From Levilactobacillus fujinensis (GTDB taxonomy: Bacteria > Bacillota > Bacilli > Lactobacillales > Lactobacillaceae): a DNA stretch of 60,594 nt. The position numbers and the translations under genes are program-made. The notes beneath the pieces are model-generated. The model was not told where the DNA came from. It searched no databases and saw only the letters and a list, made by a program, of their open reading frames with translations. This document shows, piece by piece, positions 53,853 to 60,594 of this stretch. The DNA lies in contig NZ_RHNX01000016.1 in assembly GCF_003946335.1 (NCBI RefSeq), forward strand, positions 1 to 60,594. The letters are read 5' to 3'. Positions within the stretch are counted from its first letter, which is position 1, and the number at the start of each line of letters is the position of its first letter.

Positions 53853-54989
53853 CTACATTTTACCATTCACATTTCGAAACGCGCTGGGGGTCATCCCCAC
53901 GTAGCGCTTAAATACGTCCGCGTAGTGGCTAGCTGAAGAATAGCCGTAGTCAAACGCAATCGTGCTAATGGCATGCTGCGTATAGATCAAATCCCGCTTG
54001 CTGGCATTCAACTTTTCTCGTTGCACGTACTCACTAAATCGTAATCGCTGGCTGTGGCGAAATAGACGTGACAAATATTGCGGGGTCACCTGACAATGAA
54101 CGCTGACGGTCTGTAGGGTGAGCGCCTCGTGCAGATGTGTTTGCACATAGGTCTGACACTTGCGAATAATGCGGTTCATGTCGGCCGTCGTCTTATTCTG
54201 AATGTCATGGACCACCTGTGTGTATTCCTGTTTGGCCTGCAGTCCCAAGGCCATCACGTCTTGCTCCGTTCGCGCAGCTTCAAGCGAATTAATGTACTGA
54301 TCATTAATCGTAAAGGATTGTTCATAATCCAAGCCACCACGAATCGCCGCGCGCGCCAATAAGGCCAAATCAACAATACCTAAGTTTTTCAACGACCGCA
54401 ACCGGGTCGGCCCCAACTGGGCGAAATGGCCATCAAAGCTTTCATGGAGACTGGCCTGTAATCCAGCAATATCTCCTGTCGCCACACTGTTCAGTTCTCG
54501 TAGCTCTTGATCGTACGGATTGTGAATAAAGGCATGCTCCTGGTTCTGATTAAAACGGCGGACAGTCTCCACGGCATTCATTTTCTGTTCACCGTGACTA
54601 ATGCCATTTTTCATATACAAGTCACTAGGACGTAGGTTACTGCCATCTAGAATATTTTGGAGTAAGCATAGCCCTTCCAACCAGTCATCCCATGAACAAG
54701 ACTGCACGTGTGCCTCCACCATTTCCGGTGTCGCTACTAAAACTGGCCCCAGGACATAAATGACATGTTCCTTACGAACGAGTGCTAACGATCGGCCATC
54801 TGACCAGCGCTCCAGCTGGGGGCACTGCCCTGTCGCGTGCGGGACAAGCTGTCTAATCACCGTCTGTTCTTTTTCGTTAACCACTTGCTGGCCAATACAC
54901 CGGACAAACTTACCGTTATCATATTGACTGATTGGCACATGTCGCGTCCGTAGCAAATAATCCAACACGACGGCTACCGGTTTTCGCAT
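53853..54989 (-). CDS. AraC-family regulator (YesN-like C-domain, long N-domain)
   Basis: The 378-residue protein has an N-terminal sensor domain of unrecognised family (about 1-260), without membrane segments. The AraC DNA-binding domain (about 275-372) contains LTLQTVSVHCQVTPQYLSRLF and ISTIAFDYGYSSASHYADVFKRYVGMTPSAFR. It is divergent from the GH51 gene by 107 bp. Direct repeats in that gap suit it as the regulator of the right unit. GGAGGGT precedes its ATG. Confidence 0.88.
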   Translation of the reverse strand: MRKPVAVVLDYLLRTRHVPISQYDNGKFVRCIGQQVVNEKEQTVIRQLVPHATGQCPQLERWSDGRSLALVRKEHVIYVLGPVLVATPEMVEAHVQSCSWDDWLEGLCLLQNILDGSNLRPSDLYMKNGISHGEQKMNAVETVRRFNQNQEHAFIHNPYDQELRELNSVATGDIAGLQASLHESFDGHFAQLGPTRLRSLKNLGIVDLALLARAAIRGGLDYEQSFTINDQYINSLEAARTEQDVMALGLQAKQEYTQVVHDIQNKTTADMNRIIRKCQTYVQTHLHEALTLQTVSVHCQVTPQYLSRLFRHSQRLRFSEYVQREKLNASKRDLIYTQHAISTIAFDYGYSSASHYADVFKRYVGMTPSAFRNVNGKM

Positions 54990-55019
54990 CGTTTCACACC
55001 CTCCTAATCAGTTTCGTTA

Positions 55020-55060
55020 TCTGATATTTCATTTGATTTTCTGATATAAAAGCGGTTACA
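55020..55060 (+). promoter_or_regulatory. GH51 control region: AraC-type direct repeats and a weak cre
   Basis: TCTGATAT occurs at 55020-55027 and 55040-55047, exactly 20 bp apart (two helical turns), as AraC-family activators favour. TAAAAGCGGTTACA (55047-55060) is a cre-like site with one key mismatch. A TATTAT-type -10 lies near 55068, but no good -35, which fits activator dependence. Confidence 0.55.
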
Positions 55061-55096
55061 TACCGACTATTATATAGCCATCAGGAGGAAATCACT

Positions 55097-56611
55097 ATGC
55101 AAATTCATTTAAATTCTAAAAATACATATGGCACGATTAATCCCAAACTCCATGGCCAGTTCATTGAGTTTCTCGGTAGTTGTATCGATGACGGCATCTG
55201 GGTCGGTAGAGACTCTGCCATTCCTAACATCCATGGTCTGCGGCGAGGCGTCGTCGAGGCTCTGAAAGCTCTCGCACCACCCGTCGTTCGCTGGCCAGGC
55301 GGCTGCTACGCTGACACTTACCACTGGCGTGACGGCATCGGTGCCCCCGCGAAACGTCCCGTGACCTTCAACGAAAACTTTGGGACCTATGAACTGGATC
55401 AGCATCAATTTGGAACCGATGAATTCATGGACTTTTGTGCCTTGATTGGCGCCGAACCTTGGCTCAACGTCAACCTCCTCAGCGGGAGTGTGCAGGAAAT
55501 GAAGGATTGGCTAGAATACTGTAATCGCGCGCAACCAACATCGCTGGCCAAGCTTCGCCAAGCAAACGGCCATGCTGATCCCTACAATGTCAAATACGTC
55601 GGTATTGGCAATGAGGTTTGGGGTGGCGGTGGTTTCATGACTCCCCAACAGTATGCGATGACATACCGCAAGTATGCGACCGCTATGCCAACGTTTAAGA
55701 CTTCCCTATTTGATCAGGAAAAAACTTACAAAATTGCGAGTGGTCCCGATGGTAACAAGCCTCAGGAACGGGTTCGCTGGACGCGCGACTTCTTAACCGC
55801 CCTGGCAAGCTCCCGACAACCTGCTATCGATGCCATCGATCTTCATTTCTATAACTGGAACATCGACCACGAGAACGACACCCCGACTGACTTCACATCA
55901 GACGACTGGGCGCGCGTCATTCAAAGTGCTCACGAACTCGACGACGTCATCAGTGAGCAGGAAGGTCTCATCGCTAAGGGACTAGCCAATATGCCAATCC
56001 CAGAATCCACGATGGATCACCGCCTCGACCAGATTGATCTAGTCGTTGGCGAGTGGGGCAACTGGCACCGTCCAGCCTTCACCGCACGGCCCGCCCTTTA
56101 CCAACAGGTCACCATGCGTGATGCCCTGACGACCGCCATTAGCCTAAACATTCTGCAAAAACACTGCGATAGTGTTGCCATGGCTTGTGTGGCGCAAACC
56201 GTTAACGTGTTGAATTCACTTCTACTGACCGACGGCGACCAAACCATTCTGACGCCAAACTATGACGTCTTCATGCTGTACAAGGGCCATCGTGGCGGCC
56301 ACGTCTTGCCCCTCGACACGAAGACACCCGCTGTCGAGACCTTTGCATCCATAAAGGACGGCATCATCACGGTCAGTCTCAGCAATACCGCCATTAATGC
56401 GCCTAAATCCCTCACACTTACCTTTGACGATACTGTCCACCTAATCACGGCAGAAACACTGAATGCCGCCCACGTCACCGACTACAATGATGCCGCCCAT
56501 CCGAATACTGTCCGCCGTCATCCCCTAGCCATGAAGCAGACGACCAGCCAACGGCAGACCGTCACTTTGCCAGCGGCTTCCGTGACCACGCTTCAATTCA
56601 AACGCAGTTAA
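55097..56611 (+). CDS. GH51-family alpha-L-arabinofuranosidase
   Basis: The 504-residue enzyme has a TIM barrel and a C-terminal beta-sandwich, the usual GH51 length. RWPGGCYADTYHWRDG is a substrate-binding signature; the acid/base is Glu173 (GIGNEVWGGG) and the nucleophile Glu319 (VVGEWGNWH). It removes terminal alpha-L-arabinofuranose from arabino- and arabinoxylo-oligosaccharides or plant glycosides. There is no signal peptide, so it acts inside. It leads the right unit; the MFS gene follows after 28 bp. Confidence 0.93.
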   Translation: MQIHLNSKNTYGTINPKLHGQFIEFLGSCIDDGIWVGRDSAIPNIHGLRRGVVEALKALAPPVVRWPGGCYADTYHWRDGIGAPAKRPVTFNENFGTYELDQHQFGTDEFMDFCALIGAEPWLNVNLLSGSVQEMKDWLEYCNRAQPTSLAKLRQANGHADPYNVKYVGIGNEVWGGGGFMTPQQYAMTYRKYATAMPTFKTSLFDQEKTYKIASGPDGNKPQERVRWTRDFLTALASSRQPAIDAIDLHFYNWNIDHENDTPTDFTSDDWARVIQSAHELDDVISEQEGLIAKGLANMPIPESTMDHRLDQIDLVVGEWGNWHRPAFTARPALYQQVTMRDALTTAISLNILQKHCDSVAMACVAQTVNVLNSLLLTDGDQTILTPNYDVFMLYKGHRGGHVLPLDTKTPAVETFASIKDGIITVSLSNTAINAPKSLTLTFDDTVHLITAETLNAAHVTDYNDAAHPNTVRRHPLAMKQTTSQRQTVTLPAASVTTLQFKRS

Positions 56612-56639
56612 CTTTCAATTCAGTCAAGGAGAAAAGACT

Positions 56640-57887
56640 ATGGATAATACCAATAAAAAAATCACGATGAGCAAATCTAGCAAGGTTCGCTTCTCGGCCA
56701 GCTTCTTTATTTTCGCTTTGCTTTGGATGGGTGGCTTGGGGATCGTCGCCGCCGTTTTACTGCCCCAACACTTAAAAGACATCATGGGTCCCAGCGCAGC
56801 CACTGCCGTCTTTGGCATTCTAAACGCTGCGACCGCCATTTCTTCTCTAGTGGCGAACCTCCTATTCGGAAATCTGTCCGACAGAACGCGTTCGCGCTTT
56901 GGCCGACGCACACCGTGGGTCGTCGCTGGTGGTCTAGTTGGCGGACTTTCCTTGTTTCTCATTGGTATCTTCACCAATGTTTGGGCCATTGGCATTGCCT
57001 ACTGTGCCAGCATGTTTGGTCTAAATATGATGATTGCGCCAGTAATTGCCACATTATCCGATCGCGTCTCTGATGATATGCGGGCCACAATGTCTGCCTT
57101 CATGTCCGCAGGAACGACCTGTGGGACATCATTAGGAACGTTAATTGGTGCGCGCTTCATTTCGATTCAAGTTCCGGGCTTCGTCGTCGCTGGAATTCTC
57201 ATGGGAATTGCTGGAATCTGTACCGTTATCGTGTGGCCAAACGAAGACTCCGCAAAGAACCTGCCCGTAGTTTCCGGTGGTGTCAGCGAATTACTTGCTT
57301 CATTTCGACCCCCAGTGAAAGGCGCGCGCGATTTTTGGCTAGCCTTCGTCGGTCGGACACTCTTAATTTTTAGTTATTACATGATTTTTAACTACCAGCT
57401 CTACATTTTGGAAAGCTACATTGGCCAAGGAAAGACAGCCGCTGCAGCCACAATTTCAGTTATGTCTGTCATCACAATGATTGTTGGCTTAGTCGGGTCA
57501 CTGACTTCCGGCGCCATTTCTGATGCCATTGGTCGGCGAAAATTACCAGTGATCGTCGCGTCGATCCTATTAGCTATCGGTTACTTGCTCCCTTGGATGA
57601 TGCGTTCACCACTATCTATGATGCTCTTCGCCGGATTCGCTGGCTTGGGCTATGCTGTCTACGGGGCTGTTGATCAAGCGCTGAACATCGACGTTTTACC
57701 AAATAAAGAAGAAGCCGGTAAGGATTTGGGTATCTTAAACATCGCAACAACTCTGGGACAAACTGTTGGTCCCATCGTGACTAGTATCGTGGTCGTCATG
57801 GGCGGCTATAAACTTGTCTTCCCAATTGCAATTGTCTTTGTCCTCATTGCCTGCATCTTCATTCAGATGATTCATTCGACAAAATAA
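56640..57887 (+). CDS. MFS sugar/glycoside transporter (right paralog)
   Basis: The 415-residue proton-coupled transporter is a close paralog of the one at 49386-50633. Both carry motif A as GNLSDRTRSRFGRRTPW and share the ending VFPIAIVFVL..CIFIQMI.STK. Most nucleotide differences are synonymous, so both copies are under selection. It should bring in arabinose-containing oligosaccharides for GH51 and GH3. AAGGAG precedes the ATG. Confidence 0.88.
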   Translation: MDNTNKKITMSKSSKVRFSASFFIFALLWMGGLGIVAAVLLPQHLKDIMGPSAATAVFGILNAATAISSLVANLLFGNLSDRTRSRFGRRTPWVVAGGLVGGLSLFLIGIFTNVWAIGIAYCASMFGLNMMIAPVIATLSDRVSDDMRATMSAFMSAGTTCGTSLGTLIGARFISIQVPGFVVAGILMGIAGICTVIVWPNEDSAKNLPVVSGGVSELLASFRPPVKGARDFWLAFVGRTLLIFSYYMIFNYQLYILESYIGQGKTAAAATISVMSVITMIVGLVGSLTSGAISDAIGRRKLPVIVASILLAIGYLLPWMMRSPLSMMLFAGFAGLGYAVYGAVDQALNIDVLPNKEEAGKDLGILNIATTLGQTVGPIVTSIVVVMGGYKLVFPIAIVFVLIACIFIQMIHSTK

Positions 57888-57895
57888 ACAAATTC

Positions 57896-57914
57896 GCCTG
57901 ATCACACATCAGGC
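57896..57914 (+). other. Small hairpin after the right MFS gene
   Basis: GCCTGAT-CACAC-ATCAGGC forms a 7-bp stem just after the stop codon, without a T-run. It may protect the mRNA 3' end rather than terminate. Confidence 0.4.
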
Positions 57915-57987
57915 AACAGGACTCACTACAACAAGTAACCTACGCAAAAGTTTGCTAAAAAGTCAGATTTGGGTCATTTCAAGTCTG

Positions 57988-58043
57988 ATTAACCGCTTTC
58001 ATTAGGTTGGTTGTCCTGTTAAACTAGTTGTGAAAGCGTTTCA
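57988..58043 (+). promoter_or_regulatory. Two cre-like sites before the GH3 gene
   Basis: GTGAAAGCGTTTCAC (around 58030-58044) is a near-perfect symmetric cre. A weaker one, TGAAAGCGGTTAAT on the minus strand, lies at 57988-58001. Their centres are about 42 bp apart, four helical turns. They imply a separate, catabolite-repressed promoter for GH3. Confidence 0.68.
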
Positions 58044-58069
58044 CTACACAACTGAAAAGGAGCTTTTTT

Positions 58070-60292
58070 ATGACATCACCAATTAGCAATGATTTCATTC
58101 AACAGTTGACGCTGACCGAAAAAGCCAGTCTCGTTTCAGGTAAAGACTTCTGGTTCACTGCCGGCATCGACCGGTTGAACCTTGAAAAGATTATGATGAC
58201 TGATGGCCCATCCGGTCTACGGAAACAAGCCAACAGTGCCGATGCGCTGGGCTTGAACCAAAGCGTCAAGGCTATCACCTTCCCCGCTTCCGCTTTGACC
58301 GCCGCCTCATTTGACCGCAAAGCCCTGACTACTCTGGGTGAAAACCTGGGGGAAGCTGCTAAAAACGAAGGGGTCAGTGTGCTCCTCGGCCCCGGAATCA
58401 ATATGAAGCGTAGTCCCCTCGCCGGCCGGAATTTCGAATACTTCTCTGAAGATCCCCTCGTTGCCGGTGAACTCGGTGCCGCCTACGTCAACGGTGTCCA
58501 AAGCCAAGGCGTCGGCGTTAGTGTGAAGCATTTTGCCGCGAACAACCGTGAAAACCAACGTTTCACGTCCTCCTCCAATATGAGCGAACGGGCGCTACGT
58601 GAAATCTACCTGGCTGCCTTCGAACGCATCGTGGTCACCGCCCACCCAGCAACCCTGATGTGCTCCTACAATGCCATCAATGGGACGCTAAACTCGCAAA
58701 ACTTCAAGCTACTTACCAAGATTCTCCGCGATGAATGGGGCTTCGATGGCGTTGTTATGTCCGACTGGGGAGCCGTTGCCGACCATGTGGCCGCTCTGCG
58801 CGCCGGGTTAGACTTGGAAATGCCTGGTAAAGGCCCGCAATCAACGACAGAGATCGTTGATGCCGTCAAGCATGGCGACCTGACCGAAGCAACCTTGGAT
58901 ATTGCCGTTCGACGGGTCCTCAAGATGGTTCATGACTGGCACGTTGACAGCCAACCAAAACCTTATGATAAAGACGCCCAACACGAATTTGCCCGGAAGT
59001 TAGCCGCTAACAGCATGGTCCTCTTAAAGAATGATGACCACACCTTGCCACTGGCTAATGCTAAAGACGTTGCCATCCTTGGTGAACTCGCCGACAAGCC
59101 ACGGTATCAAGGTGGTGGCAGTTCCCATGTGAACGCCTACCGCATCACGACGCCACTGGAAATTGCCGAAGCCGCTGGCAACACCAACTACCAAGCTGCT
59201 TACAGCTTAGATGCTACGGCCGTGGACGCCGATCAAATCGCCAAAGCCGTTACCGCCGCTAAGCAAGCCGCCAAGGTCGTTATCTTTGCCGGCGTTCCCG
59301 AAGCCTTAGAATCTGAAGGCTTCGACAAGACCTCAATGGCCTTACCCGCTAACCAAAACGAATTGATCAAACAAGTTGCTGCCGTTAACGCGCACACCAT
59401 CGTGGTCCTTCAGAATGGGTCCGCCATTGAAATGCCATGGGCCGACGACGTTGCTGCCATCCTCGAAACCTATTTGGCCGGTGAAGCCGTGGGTGAAGCC
59501 ACTTGGGACGTCTTGACCGGCGCCGTTAACCCGAGCGGAAAGTTGGCCGAAAGTTTCCCAATCAAGCTCGCCGACAACCCAACCTTTGGGACCTTCAACG
59601 CAAGTCCTCTGACCGAAACCTACCACGACGACATCTTCGTTGGGTACCGGTACTACGATCTAAAGCAACGCGCCGTTCGCTTCCCATTTGGCTACGGTCT
59701 AAGCTACACGCACTTCAGCTACCACGACCTAACCGTCACGGACAAGGACCAAAACGTTATGGTCAGCTACCAGATCACCAATGATGGCGATGTAGCCGGC
59801 CAAGAAACGTCACAGATCTACGTGGCCAACCACGCCAGTCTGGTCGAAATGCCCGTCAAGGAACTTCGCGACTTCGCCAAGACTGAATTAGCTGCCGGGG
59901 AAACCAAGACGATCACCCGGACATTACCACGACGCGCCTTCAGCTGGTACAACGCTGAGACTAGCAATTGGCAAATGGATGACGGTGACTACACCATCTT
60001 CGTTGGTCGGTCATCACGCAACCTCGACTTACAGCAAGACGTGACGTTAGCCTGGAATCCACAAACCGGCGCGCCAGTAACGCCAAACACGTACATTGGC
60101 GCCATTATGGCCCGTCCTGACTTACGAGCTGCGTTGGAAGAAACCGACATCGCCAAGAGTTTCGATGCTCTCGCCGGTAACGACACCAACAGTGAAATGA
60201 TGAAGAACATGCCACTCCGTTCCGCCATCATGGTTGGCGTCAGTGTTGATCAGCTTAATGCCTTCCTTAAGCTGGCGAACCAATCGAAGTGA
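58070..60292 (+). CDS. GH3-family beta-glycosidase
   Basis: The 740-residue enzyme has the GH3 N-terminal barrel (about 1-300; KHFAANNRE and nucleophile Asp232 in GVVMSDWGA), a C-terminal alpha/beta sandwich (about 320-540) and a fibronectin-III-like domain (about 580-660). This is the layout of beta-glucosidases/beta-xylosidases that also act on arabinose-bearing glycosides. It has no signal peptide. It is the last gene of the right unit, with its own cre-bearing leader and a strong terminator. Confidence 0.92.
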   Translation: MTSPISNDFIQQLTLTEKASLVSGKDFWFTAGIDRLNLEKIMMTDGPSGLRKQANSADALGLNQSVKAITFPASALTAASFDRKALTTLGENLGEAAKNEGVSVLLGPGINMKRSPLAGRNFEYFSEDPLVAGELGAAYVNGVQSQGVGVSVKHFAANNRENQRFTSSSNMSERALREIYLAAFERIVVTAHPATLMCSYNAINGTLNSQNFKLLTKILRDEWGFDGVVMSDWGAVADHVAALRAGLDLEMPGKGPQSTTEIVDAVKHGDLTEATLDIAVRRVLKMVHDWHVDSQPKPYDKDAQHEFARKLAANSMVLLKNDDHTLPLANAKDVAILGELADKPRYQGGGSSHVNAYRITTPLEIAEAAGNTNYQAAYSLDATAVDADQIAKAVTAAKQAAKVVIFAGVPEALESEGFDKTSMALPANQNELIKQVAAVNAHTIVVLQNGSAIEMPWADDVAAILETYLAGEAVGEATWDVLTGAVNPSGKLAESFPIKLADNPTFGTFNASPLTETYHDDIFVGYRYYDLKQRAVRFPFGYGLSYTHFSYHDLTVTDKDQNVMVSYQITNDGDVAGQETSQIYVANHASLVEMPVKELRDFAKTELAAGETKTITRTLPRRAFSWYNAETSNWQMDDGDYTIFVGRSSRNLDLQQDVTLAWNPQTGAPVTPNTYIGAIMARPDLRAALEETDIAKSFDALAGNDTNSEMMKNMPLRSAIMVGVSVDQLNAFLKLANQSK

Positions 60293-60337
60293 AGCTAATT
60301 TTAATTATCATTTAGTTCCAGAATCAAAATAAACTCA

Positions 60338-60382
60338 AATAGCTAGTCAAATCTTACTATTCAAGATTTGACTAGCTATTTT
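60338..60382 (+). terminator. Terminator of the GH3 gene
   Basis: AAATAGCTAGTCAAATCTT and AAGATTTGACTAGCTATTTT pair over about 19 bp around a 6-base loop and lead into T-rich DNA. Confidence 0.85.
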
Positions 60383-60450
60383 CTTCTAACAAAAACAAAA
60401 AAATTTTCTCTTTTTCTGGACAAACAGATTTTACACGTCACTTTTTGATC

Positions 60451-60594
60451 GTAACTAAAGGTTGAAAGCCAAAATGTTTGCGTTACGCTTGCGACAGTAG
60501 GAATTATCACGGCTAAATTAGTGAAAACGGCCGCACTCCGGATGCCAGGGATTCCGCTTGCTGTGGGGAACGCTTCCAGCCAAAGGACGGGCTT
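60451..60594 (-). repeat. Dispersed repeat family 1, copy F (cut by window end)
   Basis: Beginning with GTAACTAAAGGTTGAAAGCC, it follows the reverse-oriented family to the last base of the window, still matching at AAGGACGGGCTT. Its far end lies outside. Confidence 0.8.

Overview
The window looks like a chromosomal stretch from a Levilactobacillus-type lactic acid bacterium (former Lactobacillus brevis group). The grounds are proteins typical of Lactobacillaceae, purine-rich Shine-Dalgarno sites with frequent GTG/TTG starts, a Met T-box leader, WxL surface proteins, CcpA (cre) sites, an ISLpl1-like IS30 element, and many intergenic repeats. The species assignment is inference; no database was searched.

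Layout. 1-90 is the tail of an IS3-type transposase. 0.3-3.0 kb is a P2-type cation ATPase and 3.4-4.4 kb a quinone-reductase-like oxidoreductase. 4.6-9.7 kb is a phnD-phnC-phnE-phnE operon ending in a cytosolic 5'-nucleotidase-like phosphoesterase. 10-13.7 kb holds an aldo-keto reductase, a complete IS30 element with 4-bp target duplication, and a divergent MarR regulator/FMN reductase pair. 14-19 kb is a ugpC-A-E-B-glpQ operon for uptake and cleavage of glycerophosphodiesters or glycerol-3-phosphate. 19.5-21 kb is a MetE-like methyltransferase behind a T-box. 21.3-25.4 kb is an osmoprotectant/ergothioneine-type ABC transporter with a second oxidoreductase, divergent from an Lrp-type regulator. 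25.8-27 kb is an M20 (DapE/ArgE-type) deacylase. 27.4-34 kb is a WxL surface-protein cluster with two large paralogous lectin-like proteins, a DUF916/DUF3324 anchor protein and a small WxL protein. 34-44.2 kb carries an unknown protein, an amino-acid permease, flavodoxin plus GNAT acetyltransferase, FabV enoyl reductase, a RelB/YafQ-type toxin-antitoxin pair, a tRNA-dihydrouridine synthase and a PadR-DUF1700-DUF4097 envelope-stress-type operon. 44.4-47.2 kb is a cysteine hydrolase and two secreted cell-wall enzymes.

48-60.3 kb is a carbohydrate island made of two outward-facing units. The left unit (minus strand) is GH42, an MFS transporter, and GH30; the right unit (plus strand) is GH51, a paralogous MFS transporter, and GH3. 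Two convergent AraC-type regulators lie between them, separated by a perfect 22-bp-stem terminator. cre sites sit at the control points. None of the four hydrolases has a signal peptide, so short plant glycosides or arabino/xylo/gluco-oligosaccharides are probably imported intact and trimmed inside the cell.

Intergenic DNA is unusually rich in repeats. One family of about 250 bp occurs as eight full, partial or decayed copies. A second family of about 100 bp occurs three times, once joined to a 140-bp palindromic structured segment. A third, single-copy structured segment lies near 37.1 kb. All three end in a shared box resembling CTAAAGGTTGAAAG. These repeats, and the double glycosidase island, are the most interesting material in the window.
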